A DNA stretch of 37,373 bases, from positions 1 through 37,373 of the forward strand of contig JALFLK010000030.1 of NCBI GenBank assembly GCA_022774755.1, read 5' to 3'. Each line of letters starts with the position of its first letter. Within the stretch, counting starts at the first letter, position 1. Below, piece after piece: positions 8,310 to 16,428 of the stretch. The translations under genes and the position numbers were made by a program. The notes under the pieces were generated by a model, which worked only from the letters and a program-made list of their open reading frames with translations, was not told where the DNA came from and searched no databases. This DNA is from a bacterium. Its GTDB lineage: Bacteria > Bacillota > Clostridia > Oscillospirales > Acutalibacteraceae.

Positions 8310-9326
8310 TTGAAACGCTTACGGCTTTTAAAAATTTTTTCTGTTTTTCTTGTGCTTTTGGTTTTGTGCTGTCTTGCCTCCTGCGGCACTCAGCCGTATT
8401 CTTCGGAATTTTTTGCAATGGATACGGTTATGACCGTATCTGCCTACGGAAAAAACTCTCAGCAGGCGGTTGGCAGTGCGCAGGAGGAAATATGCCGTCT
8501 TGACGGGCTTTTCTCCGTTGAAAAAACCGAAAGCGAGATTTATGAATTGAACAGCAACAAAACTATTGCTCCCTCGGAGGATACCTATCGGGTTTTTAAA
8601 AAGGCAAAAGAAATTTACAATATGACCGACGGCGCCTTTGATATTACCGTTGAACCTTTGGAAAAGGCGTGGGGGTTTTATTCTTCGCTTGAAAACAGAG
8701 TCCCAGCACAGCAGGAGATTGACCTTGCGCTTGAGCACACGGGCTTTGACAAGCTGAATATTTCGGAGGAAAAAGTTGCCGTAAATAATGACTGCGCCGT
8801 TGATTTAGGCGGAATTGCAAAGGGATACGCTTCCGGCAAGGCGACCGAAATTCTTAAAGAAAACGGCGTAACATCTGCCCTTATTTCCCTCGGCGGAAAT
8901 GTACGAGCAGTAGGCGCAAAGCCCGACGGTTCTCCCTGGATTATAGCTATTGCAAATCCGGACGACAATGCCGAAACTTCGGGTACTCTTTCCGTAAAGG
9001 ACAGGGCGGTTGTAACCTCCGGCGGATACCAGCGCTATTTTGAGGAAAACGGACAAATATACCATCATATAATAGATACCAAAACAGGGTATCCGGCAAA
9101 AAGCGGATTAAAATCGGTGACGATTGTGTCCGGGGACGACACTTTGGCAGACGGTTTGTCAACTGCATTGTTTGTTATGGGTCTTGAGAAATCCGCCGAA
9201 TTTTACAGGGGAAACAGCGGACTTTTCGGGGCGGTGTTTATAACGGACGAAAACGAAATTTATGTAACCGAAAATCTGAAAAATTCCCTTTCGTCATCTC
9301 AGACACCGAAGGTGATTTTAGCTTGA
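8310..9326 (+). CDS. apbE: ApbE-like FAD:protein FMN transferase (lipoprotein)
   Basis: 338 residues from a TTG start at 8310, preceded by GAGGG at good spacing. The upstream ATG at 8274 lies in the promoter. This start gives a clean signal peptide (KRLRLL, then a hydrophobic stretch) and lipobox LASC with Cys25. Family motifs: DGAFDITVEPL, VDLGGIAKGY at 164-173, HHIIDTKTGYPA at 252-263, and DTLADGLSTALF at 277-288, which binds Mg2+/FAD. ApbE moves FMN from FAD onto a Thr of target proteins outside the membrane. RnfG and RnfD in the same operon carry such Thr motifs and are the likely targets. Confidence 0.95.
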   Translation: MKRLRLLKIFSVFLVLLVLCCLASCGTQPYSSEFFAMDTVMTVSAYGKNSQQAVGSAQEEICRLDGLFSVEKTESEIYELNSNKTIAPSEDTYRVFKKAKEIYNMTDGAFDITVEPLEKAWGFYSSLENRVPAQQEIDLALEHTGFDKLNISEEKVAVNNDCAVDLGGIAKGYASGKATEILKENGVTSALISLGGNVRAVGAKPDGSPWIIAIANPDDNAETSGTLSVKDRAVVTSGGYQRYFEENGQIYHHIIDTKTGYPAKSGLKSVTIVSGDDTLADGLSTALFVMGLEKSAEFYRGNSGLFGAVFITDENEIYVTENLKNSLSSSQTPKVILA

Positions 9327-9694
9327 AGAACCGAACTTGGATTATAATTTTTGCTTTGCTGATTACTTTGTGCATTTGTTTATACGCCTTTTCGTCGGGG
9401 ATGTTTCTCAAGGGCAGTACAGCGGTGATTTATCAGGACGGCAGATTGGTGGAAAAAATTAACCTTGATACATTGACCGACAGCCGAAAAATCGTTTTGA
9501 CGGGCGACGCCGGAGAAAATGTGATTATTGCGGAAAAGGGAAGTATTAAAATGCTTTCAGCCCAATGTGCAGACCAAGTCTGCGTTAATCACGGCGAGCT
9601 GAAAAAGGGCGGCACGCCCATTGTTTGCCTGCCCAATAAAATCGTAATTCGATTAGAGGAGGACGCCTCGGAATATGACGGAAAAACAGGATAA
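9323..9694 (+). CDS. NusG domain II-containing membrane-anchored protein
   Basis: 123 residues with one N-terminal membrane segment (residues 5-25), then a small beta-rich domain like NusG domain II. The QCADQVCVNHGEL segment with two conserved Cys and GTPIVCLPNKIVI are typical. Such proteins are often encoded between apbE and a Gx-transporter gene near rnf in Clostridia; their function is unknown. The TTG start overlaps the apbE stop (TTGA) with GAAGGTGA upstream. It overlaps the next gene by 20 bases. The paired Cys suggest an extracytoplasmic redox or structural role (inference). Confidence 0.82.
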   Translation: MKNRTWIIIFALLITLCICLYAFSSGMFLKGSTAVIYQDGRLVEKINLDTLTDSRKIVLTGDAGENVIIAEKGSIKMLSAQCADQVCVNHGELKKGGTPIVCLPNKIVIRLEEDASEYDGKTG

Positions 9695-10238
9695 AAAAAT
9701 TAGGGAGCTTACCCTGACGGCGGTACTTGCTTCGGCGGCGGTAATCGTAAACGTTATAGAATCGTCCCTGCCGCCTCTTACGCCTGTTTACGGAGTCAGA
9801 TTAGGGCTTGCCAACGTGTTTACGCTGTTTGCAATTTATGCCCTGGGCAGAAAGCAGGCGCTTGCGGTGCTGATTATCCGCATAGCCTTGGGAAATCTGC
9901 TGACCGGTCAGGCTGTGTCCTTGGTTTACAGCCTTTCAGGGGGGCTTTTGGCGTATTTTGCAATGCTTGTGCTGATTCGGCTTATACCTTTTGAACAGCT
10001 CTGGGTTATAGGCGGAATAAGCGCAGTTTTCCATAATATAGGGCAGATAACAGTCGCCGTTGCTATTACGCAAACTGCAGAAATCATATTCTATTTGCCC
10101 CTGTTAGTGGTTTCGGGCGTGATTTCCGGAATTTTAACGGGAACAGCCTCGTGTTTGGTTTTAAAAAATCTTGATAAAGCAGGATATGTTAAAATAAGAC
10201 ATTATAAAAAATTACATAAATCGGAGGATAAGGGCTAA
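9675..10238 (+). CDS. Gx transporter family / HepSI-like membrane protein
   Basis: 187 residues with five or six hydrophobic segments, starting TLTAVLASAAVIVNVIESSLPPLTPVYGVRLGLAN. This matches the family annotated as Gx transporter or heptaprenyl diphosphate synthase component I, which resembles ECF S-components. The LGLAN and ALGNLLTGQ motifs are visible. The role is not established; a small-molecule (perhaps flavin-related or isoprenoid) transport role is only a guess from its place beside apbE and rnf. It starts inside the previous gene and its stop overlaps the rnfC ATG (TAATG). Confidence 0.8.
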   Translation: MTEKQDKKIRELTLTAVLASAAVIVNVIESSLPPLTPVYGVRLGLANVFTLFAIYALGRKQALAVLIIRIALGNLLTGQAVSLVYSLSGGLLAYFAMLVLIRLIPFEQLWVIGGISAVFHNIGQITVAVAITQTAEIIFYLPLLVVSGVISGILTGTASCLVLKNLDKAGYVKIRHYKKLHKSEDKG

Positions 10239-11563
10239 TGAGATTAAAGGGTATCAGAGTTCCCCACAAAAAGAATACGGCTGACAAAGCACCCGTAAAA
10301 ATGCCTTTGCCAAAGTGGGTTAAAATCCCTATGTCTATGCACATAGGCAAGCCTGCCGTGCCTTTGGTGAAAATCGGCGACAGGGTTAAAACAGGTCAGC
10401 TTATCGGCAAAGCCGAAGGGTTTATTTCTGCGCCTGTTCATTCAAGCGTAACCGGTGTTGTTAAAAAAATTGAACAGCTTACCGTTTACGGCGGAGCAAA
10501 AACCGACGCAGTAGTTATTGAAACAGACGAAAATCAGGAAATATGCGAAAGCGTAACACCCCCTGCCGTCAGCGACTTTGACAGCTTTATTCAGGCGGTT
10601 AAAGAAAGCGGAATTGTAGGCTTAGGCGGTGCAGGATTCCCGACCTTTGTTAAGCTGAGCGTAAAGGATTTGTCAAAGCTTGACGCAATAGTAATAAACA
10701 GCGCCGAGTGCGAGCCTTACATTACCTCCGACACAAGGACAATGCTTGACAGAACAGACAGCATTGCCCGGGGTATCAGGCTTTTGCAGAAATACCTGCA
10801 AACCGAGAGGGTAATTATCGGAATTGAGAATAATAAAAAGAAATGTATTGATAAAATGCAGGAGATGAGCCAAAGCATTAAGGGCGTTGAGGTTAAAATT
10901 CTGCCCTCTGTTTATCCGCAAGGCGGAGAAAAGGTTTTGGTTTACAACACGGTGGGCAAAATCATCCCCAAGGGCGGACTGCCCATTGACGCAGGCGTGG
11001 TTGTAATTAACTGCACCACCCTTGCATCTATTGCCGATTACATAAAAACCGGTATGCCTCTTATTGAAAAGTGCATAACCGTTGACGGCTCAGCGGTTAA
11101 AAATCCCTGCAATGTTATTGCACCCATAGGTGCTCCCATAGAAGACATTTTTGAATTTTGCGGAGGCTTTAAGTCGGAGCCGAAAAAGATTTTATACGGC
11201 GGACCGATGATGGGAATTTCCGTTCCATCCTTGGAGGTTCCCGTACTGAAAATGACAAACGCTCTTATTGCAATGGATGAGCAGGAGGCAAAACCGCCTA
11301 AGACAACTCAGTGCATTAACTGCGGACGGTGCTTAAGTCATTGTCCCCTGAGGCTTGACCCCAGAGCCATTGCAAAGGCGTACAAATTGGATTTGCCGAA
11401 GGAGCTTGAAGCTTTGTGCGTGGATTTGTGTATGGAATGTGGTTGCTGTTCTTATGTTTGCCCTGCAAAGCGGCCTCTTGTGCAGACAAATAAGCTTGCA
11501 AAAGATAAGCTTAAAAAATACAGAGCAGAGAATAATTCAAAGGACGGGGAGGCTAAGAAATGA
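10238..11563 (+). CDS. rnfC: RnfC, ferredoxin:NAD+ oxidoreductase subunit C
   Basis: 441 residues, a peripheral subunit. The N-terminal barrel-sandwich/biotinyl-like part is followed by the glycine-rich GIVGLGGAGFPTF region (NADH/FMN binding, about residues 125-137) and SLBB-like segments. Two [4Fe-4S] motifs lie near the end: Cys359/362/365/369 (CINCGRCLSHCP) and Cys398/401/404/408 (CMECGCCSYVCP). In Rnf, RnfC is the NADH-side subunit. GGAGG precedes the ATG, and the end overlaps rnfD by ATGA. Its length is normal for Clostridia, without the long alanine-rich tail of proteobacterial RnfC. Confidence 0.97.
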   Translation: MRLKGIRVPHKKNTADKAPVKMPLPKWVKIPMSMHIGKPAVPLVKIGDRVKTGQLIGKAEGFISAPVHSSVTGVVKKIEQLTVYGGAKTDAVVIETDENQEICESVTPPAVSDFDSFIQAVKESGIVGLGGAGFPTFVKLSVKDLSKLDAIVINSAECEPYITSDTRTMLDRTDSIARGIRLLQKYLQTERVIIGIENNKKKCIDKMQEMSQSIKGVEVKILPSVYPQGGEKVLVYNTVGKIIPKGGLPIDAGVVVINCTTLASIADYIKTGMPLIEKCITVDGSAVKNPCNVIAPIGAPIEDIFEFCGGFKSEPKKILYGGPMMGISVPSLEVPVLKMTNALIAMDEQEAKPPKTTQCINCGRCLSHCPLRLDPRAIAKAYKLDLPKELEALCVDLCMECGCCSYVCPAKRPLVQTNKLAKDKLKKYRAENNSKDGEAKK

Positions 11564-12480
11564 ACAAGCTGATTTCTACGGTGTCGCCTCATATTAACCA
11601 AAATACAACAACTCAGCGGATTATGCTTGATGTGCTTATTGCTTTGTTGCCTGCCGGCGTTGCGTCTGTAATAATTTTCGGTTTCAGAGCGCTTCTTGTT
11701 ATCGGAGTATGCGTTGCGGTTTGTGTTTTCGGCGAATGGGCGTTTGAAAAAATATGTAAAAAAGAAAATACCGTAAGCGACCTTTCCGCAGTTGTTACGG
11801 GAGTTTTGCTTGCCTTTAATCTTCCTGTATCAATCCCTCTGTGGCAGGCGGCGTTTGGCAGTATTGTGGCGATTGTGGTTGTAAAACAGCTCTTCGGCGG
11901 AATAGGCCAGAACTTTGCAAACCCTGCAATTACTGCAAGAATTGTTCTGATGACGGCTTTTTCGGGGACGATGACCTCTTGGGTTTTCCCCGACGGAACA
12001 TCAAGCGCAACGCCTTTGGCGCTTATTTCTAAGGGAGAACTCACGTCTCTGCCCTCATATACCGATATGCTTTTGGGGCTCAGAGGCGGATGCCTGGGCG
12101 AAACCTGTATTCTTGCCTTGCTTTTAGGCGGAATTTATCTTCTTGCAAGAAAAGTGATAACCTGGCACACACCGGTAGCTTTTATCGGCACGGTGCTTGT
12201 AATGTCGCTGATATTTGACAAAGAGCCCTTGTATCAGCTTATGTCCGGCGGACTTGTTCTGGGCGCATTCTTTATGGCTACCGATTACGCCACAACTCCG
12301 GCAACTAAATGGGGCAAGATTATTTTCGGAGTAGGATGCGGACTTATAACGGTGCTTATCAGATTCTGGGGAACCTTCCCCGAGGGCGTGTCCTTCTCAA
12401 TTCTGCTTATGAATATTTTAACGCCTTATATTTCAAGGCTTACAAGGCAAAAGCCACTTGTTGGAGGTGAGCGCAAATGA
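11560..12480 (+). CDS. rnfD: RnfD, membrane subunit with covalent FMN site
   Basis: 306 residues with about nine or ten hydrophobic segments. The segment GTSSATPLA at 146-154 places Thr151 in the position that carries covalent FMN in RnfD/NqrB proteins. RnfD forms part of the membrane path for electrons and ion pumping together with RnfG, RnfA and RnfE. It overlaps rnfC and rnfG by four bases at each end, consistent with coupled translation. ApbE from the first gene of the operon is the probable enzyme that loads the flavin (inference). Confidence 0.96.
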   Translation: MNKLISTVSPHINQNTTTQRIMLDVLIALLPAGVASVIIFGFRALLVIGVCVAVCVFGEWAFEKICKKENTVSDLSAVVTGVLLAFNLPVSIPLWQAAFGSIVAIVVVKQLFGGIGQNFANPAITARIVLMTAFSGTMTSWVFPDGTSSATPLALISKGELTSLPSYTDMLLGLRGGCLGETCILALLLGGIYLLARKVITWHTPVAFIGTVLVMSLIFDKEPLYQLMSGGLVLGAFFMATDYATTPATKWGKIIFGVGCGLITVLIRFWGTFPEGVSFSILLMNILTPYISRLTRQKPLVGGERK

Positions 12481-13010
12481 AAAAGACCTTCAGCGAAATA
12501 ATTAAGCCGGTTTTGGTGCTTACCTTAATATGTGCCGTGGTGACCTTTGCGCTTGCATATGTAAATTCCGTAACCGCTCCGATTATTGCAAAATCGCAGG
12601 AAGAGGAGGCGCAGAAAGCAAGGGCAGAGGTGCTTAAAGACGGAGATACTTTCACAAAAATAGATGTTGATAATCTGCCTCAGACCGTAACCGAGGTTTA
12701 CCGTGCGGAAAACGGCGCAGGCTATGTGTTTATGCTTACTGCAAAGGGCTACGGCGGCGATATGAAGCTTATATGCGGAATAAACTCCTCGGGAGAAATT
12801 GAAGAATGTAAAACTTTGTCCCATAACGAAACCAGCGGTTTAGGCTCAAAAACAGCCGAGGACCCATACTGCAGTCAGTACAGCGGAAAAACGGCAGACA
12901 CCTTAAATCAGGTTGACGCCATAACGGGGGCTACGATTTCTTCAAACGCTTACAAGAATGCGGTAACAGACGCTCTTGAAGCTTACAAAACAGTAAAGGA
13001 GGCGGAGTGA
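12477..13010 (+). CDS. rnfG: RnfG, FMN-carrying subunit
   Basis: 177 residues with one N-terminal membrane helix (residues 10-30) and an extracytoplasmic FMN-binding domain. The flavinylation motif DAITGATISS at 147-156 puts the acceptor Thr at 153. The segment GYGGDMKLICGINSSGEI and HNETSGLGSK are typical of the RnfG/NqrC fold. The start overlaps rnfD by ATGA with GGAGGTGA upstream. It is the most likely ApbE substrate here. Confidence 0.96.
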   Translation: MKKTFSEIIKPVLVLTLICAVVTFALAYVNSVTAPIIAKSQEEEAQKARAEVLKDGDTFTKIDVDNLPQTVTEVYRAENGAGYVFMLTAKGYGGDMKLICGINSSGEIEECKTLSHNETSGLGSKTAEDPYCSQYSGKTADTLNQVDAITGATISSNAYKNAVTDALEAYKTVKEAE

Positions 13011-13011
13011 T

Positions 13012-13683
13012 ATGACAAAAGGACAGAACTTTTTAAAGGGGATTATTAAAGAAAATCCCGTTTTAGTGCTTGTTTTGGGCACTTGCCCCACTCTTGCCAC
13101 ATCCACAAGCGTTTCAAGCGCTTTGGGTATGGGTGCGGCGGCAACAGTGGTGCTTTTATGCTCAAATATGGTTATCTCCGCCCTGCGCAGGGTGATCCCT
13201 GACAAGGTGCGAATTCCCTGCTATATTGTGCTTATTGCCGGCTTTGTTACAATGGTGCAGATGCTTGTTAAAGCGTTTGCCCCTGCTCTTGACCAATCCC
13301 TGGGAATATACCTTCCGCTGATAGTGGTAAACTGTATTATTTTAGGCAGAGCAGAAATGTTTGCAAACAAAAACAAGGTTGTTGACTCGGCAATAGACGC
13401 TTTGGGAATGGGTGCAGGCTTTACACTTGCATTGCTTTTAATGGCAACAATCCGAGAGGTTTTCGGTAACGGCACATGGATGGGAATAGAGATTCCCGTG
13501 CTTGTTGACAATAATATTTCAATTATGACAATGGCGCCGGGCGGATTTTTCGTGTTCGGGTGTCTGATTGCTTTGGTTAATAAGCTTTCCGGCGGAAAAA
13601 ACGCAAAAAAGAGCTTTGGCTGTGCAGGCTGTCCGTCGGCGGAGCTTTGCCAAAAGGCACAGCAGTATAAGGAGGAGATGTAA
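13012..13683 (+). CDS. rnfE: RnfE, membrane subunit
   Basis: 223 residues with about six membrane segments. It starts GQNFLKGIIKENPVLVLVLGTCPTLATS, the characteristic RnfE/NqrD opening with its membrane Cys, which in solved complexes helps hold an intramembrane iron-sulfur centre together with RnfA. A Cys-rich end (FGCAGCPSAELC) is an unusual extra feature that may bind metal or be disordered. It sits one base after rnfG and directly before rnfA; GGAGG upstream overlaps the rnfG end. Confidence 0.96.
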   Translation: MTKGQNFLKGIIKENPVLVLVLGTCPTLATSTSVSSALGMGAAATVVLLCSNMVISALRRVIPDKVRIPCYIVLIAGFVTMVQMLVKAFAPALDQSLGIYLPLIVVNCIILGRAEMFANKNKVVDSAIDALGMGAGFTLALLLMATIREVFGNGTWMGIEIPVLVDNNISIMTMAPGGFFVFGCLIALVNKLSGGKNAKKSFGCAGCPSAELCQKAQQYKEEM

Positions 13684-14274
13684 ATGACGAAATTTATTAT
13701 TATCCTCCTGACGGCGGTGTTTATAAATAACTATGTTCTGACCAGATTTTTGGGTATATGTCCGTTTTTGGGCGTTTCTAAGAAACTGGGTCAGGCTACG
13801 GGAATGAGCCTTGCGGTTATTTTTGTTATGCTTATGGCAACAGCCGCTACATGGCCGATTCAGACATATTTATTAAACCCCAACGGACTTGGATATTTGC
13901 AGACCATTGTGTTTATCCTTGTAATTGCCGCTTTGGTTCAGTTTGTTGAAATAGTATTAAAAAGGTATATTCCGTCTTTGCATAAGGCGCTGGGAGTGTA
14001 TCTTCCCCTGATAACAACAAACTGCGCCGTGCTGGGAGTTACTATCCTTAATATTGACGAGGGCTACACCTTCGCCGAGGCAATGGTTAATTCTCTCGGC
14101 AGCGGACTTGGATTTTTCCTAGCAATGGTTATGTTTTCGGGAGTTCGTTCCTGCCTTGAGGGGGCAGACATTCCCAAATCATTCAAAGGACTCCCCATAA
14201 CTTTAATAGCGGCTTCAATAACCTCCCTGTCCTTTTTGGGATTTTCGGGCGTTATTGAAAATCTGTTTGCATAA
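13684..14274 (+). CDS. rnfA: RnfA, membrane subunit
   Basis: 196 residues with about six membrane segments and the opening INNYVLTRFLGICPFLGVSKK with the conserved membrane Cys. It is paralogous to RnfE but inserted in inverted topology in the family. It joins RnfE around the intramembrane cluster that passes electrons across the bilayer. It begins immediately after the rnfE stop codon; AGGAGATG provides the ribosome site. Length and motifs are normal. Confidence 0.96.
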   Translation: MTKFIIILLTAVFINNYVLTRFLGICPFLGVSKKLGQATGMSLAVIFVMLMATAATWPIQTYLLNPNGLGYLQTIVFILVIAALVQFVEIVLKRYIPSLHKALGVYLPLITTNCAVLGVTILNIDEGYTFAEAMVNSLGSGLGFFLAMVMFSGVRSCLEGADIPKSFKGLPITLIAASITSLSFLGFSGVIENLFA

Positions 14275-14286
14275 GGGGGCGGTAAA

Positions 14287-15129
14287 ATGGAGGCTATACT
14301 AACAGCGGTTATTCCGGTAACCGTAATCGGACTCATATGTGCGGCGGTGCTTGTTGCGGCTTCAAAAATTATGGCGGTTAAAGAGAACGAGAAAATCCCC
14401 CAAATCAGAGAAAAACTCCCCGGCGCTAACTGCGGTGCCTGCGGTTATGCAGGCTGCGACGGTTACGCAAAGGCTCTTGCAGAGGAGGGTGCGCCTGTTA
14501 ATCTGTGTGTGCCCGGCGGAGATACCGTTGCAAAGGAATTAAGTGAGCTTTTAGGCGTAGAATTTCAGGATGTTGTTGAACAGGTTGCCGTAGTGCATTG
14601 TTCGGGCGACTGCAATTATACTGACGACAGCGTGGATTATCAGGGCATAAAAAGCTGTGCCGCCGCAAAGCAGATTTACGGCTCAAAGGGCAAATGCTCC
14701 TACGGTTGTCTGGGCATGGGCGACTGTGCAAATGCCTGTCCGAGTAAGGCAATATGTATTGAAAATTCCATTGCAAGAATAAACACCAAAGTATGCACAG
14801 GCTGCGGAATCTGTACCAAAACCTGTCCCAACGAACTTATAGAGCTTGTGCCCGATGTTGAGAGGGTTGTAGTTACCTGCAATAACAGGGACAAGGGAGC
14901 TTTGACACGCAAGGCTTGTTCAAACGGATGTATCGGCTGTAAAAAGTGCGAAAAAGTCTGCACGGCGTCGGCGATTAAGGTGGTCGACAATTTAGCCCGT
15001 ATTGACTATACAAAATGCCCCGACTGCGGCGACTTCGGCGTTTGCGCAAGAGAATGTACCACAGGTTGTATTGTTACGGCAGATTTAAGCGGTATTCACC
15101 GTGTTAAACAGCCCGTTGAAAAGAAGTAA
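14287..15129 (+). CDS. rnfB: RnfB, polyferredoxin subunit
   Basis: 280 residues: one N-terminal membrane helix (residues 3-25), then the Fe-S segment GANCGACGYAGCDGYA, then several ferredoxin-type Cys clusters (KCSYGCLGMGDCANACP, VCTGCGICTKTCP, GCIGCKKCEKVC, CPDCGDFGVCARECTTGC). RnfB accepts electrons from reduced ferredoxin. The opening is as in other clostridial RnfB. It is the last gene of apbE-rnfCDGEAB and is followed by a strong terminator at 15212-15280. GGGGGCGG precedes the ATG. Confidence 0.96.
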   Translation: MEAILTAVIPVTVIGLICAAVLVAASKIMAVKENEKIPQIREKLPGANCGACGYAGCDGYAKALAEEGAPVNLCVPGGDTVAKELSELLGVEFQDVVEQVAVVHCSGDCNYTDDSVDYQGIKSCAAAKQIYGSKGKCSYGCLGMGDCANACPSKAICIENSIARINTKVCTGCGICTKTCPNELIELVPDVERVVVTCNNRDKGALTRKACSNGCIGCKKCEKVCTASAIKVVDNLARIDYTKCPDCGDFGVCARECTTGCIVTADLSGIHRVKQPVEKK

Positions 15130-15211
15130 GAATTTAGGGTGTGTGATTTTTATCGTCTTTAATATAATTACGTAATCTGTCAATAATCAAAAATTAACGG
15201 TAAATTATAAT

Positions 15212-15280
15212 TTCCGCAGAAAATCGGTCAGTACTTTACCTAATGGGTATTGTCCGAATTTCTGCGGAATTTTTGTTTTT
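15212..15280 (+). terminator. Intrinsic terminator of the rnf operon
   Basis: TTCCGCAGAAA at 15212-15222 pairs perfectly with TTTCTGCGGAA at 15259-15269, followed by TTTTTGTTTTT. The 36-base interior extends the pairing (TCGG with CCGA). The rest of 15130-15294 shows no gene. Confidence 0.88.
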
Positions 15281-15294
15281 ATTTGTATTCGGTT

Positions 15295-15390
15295 TTATGT
15301 AACAGGAAGTGTAACGCTGATTTTCATAACATCGTTTTTAATCTCGGCGGAGATTTTACCTTTGTGAGCCTGCGCAACAGCCTTTGCAAT
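15295..15390 (-). pseudogene. C-terminal remnant of a sensor histidine kinase
   Basis: On the minus strand, 31 codons and a TAA stop read IAKAVAQAHKGKISAE at the start and VMKISVTLPVT at the end. This is the typical end of a HATPase_c domain: the IA-K helix after the G2 box, the GG/KI hairpin, and the final strand ending in LP. The preceding G2 glycines are missing; upstream codons read PVP and belong to the DUF4956 remnant in the other direction. It is therefore only the last tail of a lost kinase gene that once converged on rnfB. Seen by manual translation; confirmation by profile search is desirable. Confidence 0.65.
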
Positions 15391-15769
15391 GGGCACGGGT
15401 CTTATCACGGGCATGGGCTACATAGCTTACGGATTTTTGTTCACCGTAATTCTTGGCGCTGTGGGTATGATATACAGCAGGCTTGATTTTGGCAGTAAAA
15501 AGGCGGCCTTGTATAAAACAATAAGCATTACGATTCCCGAGGATTTGGATTATTCGGCGGTGTTTGACGATATTTTCGGAAAATACACTTCAAAGTGCGA
15601 GCTTGTCAGGGTAAAAACAACAAATATGGGCAGTATGTTCCGCCTGACTTATAATGTTACTATGAAAATCAATGTTTCGGAAAAAGAAATGATAGACGAG
15701 CTAAGGTGCAGAAACGGCAATCTTGAAATTTCAGTGTCACATCAGGACACCGCGGTCGCCGAGCTGTAA
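15389..15769 (+). pseudogene. Truncated DUF4956 membrane protein (C-terminal part)
   Basis: 126 codons remain. The start GTGLITGMGYIAYGFLFT corresponds to the last membrane segments of DUF4956 proteins. The soluble end (ISITIPEDLDYSAVFDDIF, CELVRVKTTNMGSMF, DELRCRNGNLEIS) is highly characteristic of the family. Full-length members have about 100 more N-terminal residues with several membrane helices; here they are replaced by the histidine-kinase remnant, an in-frame TGA stands about nine codons upstream, and no ribosome site precedes the ATG. In Clostridia such genes often accompany a VTC-type polyphosphate polymerase and CotH or Cthe_2159-like proteins, matching the next gene. Probably non-functional. 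Confidence 0.75.
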
Positions 15770-15816
15770 GCGTTTTAAGCCTTTATCTATCAGAAAATAT
15801 CAATCGGAGGTTAATT

Positions 15817-16428
15817 ATGAAAAAGTTAATTGCAATATCGGCTTTGACGCTTTGCCTTGTGTTGACAGGGTGTAATATGTCCGGCGGAGCTTCGCAGTCA
15901 TCGTCAGAAAATTCAAACGGTATGGCGGAGTCATCCTCGCTGACAAACGCAGAGAGTGCGTCTGCAAAAAGCAGTGATTCCGATATGTTTACAGACAGGG
16001 ACAGAGAAATCGGTTACGACGAAAACGAAAGCGTTAAAATTACTCTGAACGGCGATTCTGCCCAAAGCTCCGACAATTCGGTGAGTATATCCGGCTCAAC
16101 GGTGACAATTAAAAGCGAAGGCACATATATTCTGTCGGGACAGCTTAACAACGGAATGGTGTGCGTTGAGGCACAGGATGCCGATAAAATTCAGCTTGTG
16201 CTTGATAATGCAAATATTACCAACAGCTCAAGTGCGGCAATTTATGTTAAAACAGCGGATAAGGTGTTCATAACAACCGCCAAGGATTCTCAAAATACGC
16301 TTTCCTCTAAGGGCGAATTTAAAGCTATTGATGAAAACAATATTGACTCCGCTGTTTTTTCTAAGGAAGACTTAACTCTCAACGGAGCAGGCACCCTTAA
16401 TATTACTGTGACTGCGGCCACGGAGTAG
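15817..16428 (+). pseudogene. Cthe_2159-type carbohydrate-binding lipoprotein, N-terminal part (frameshifted)
   Basis: 203 codons. The signal peptide and lipobox LTGC (Cys19) are followed by a Ser/Asn-rich linker and then the start of a beta-helix region (VKITLNGDS, YILSGQLNNGMVCVEAQ, IQLVLDNANITNSSSAAIYV). This is the pattern of the family named after Clostridium thermocellum Cthe_2159, cell-surface beta-helix proteins that bind polygalacturonic acid-type polymers. CGGAGG precedes the ATG. Translation runs into TAG at 16426 just after LTLNGAGTLNIT, where homologues continue. The continuation is present in another frame from 16413; see the next entry. Confidence 0.75.

Noticed and set aside
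15250..15486. Plus-strand open frame of 78 codons after rnfB
   Set aside because: It starts in the rnf terminator, runs antisense over the kinase remnant and out of frame over DUF4956, and its peptide has no family-like pattern.
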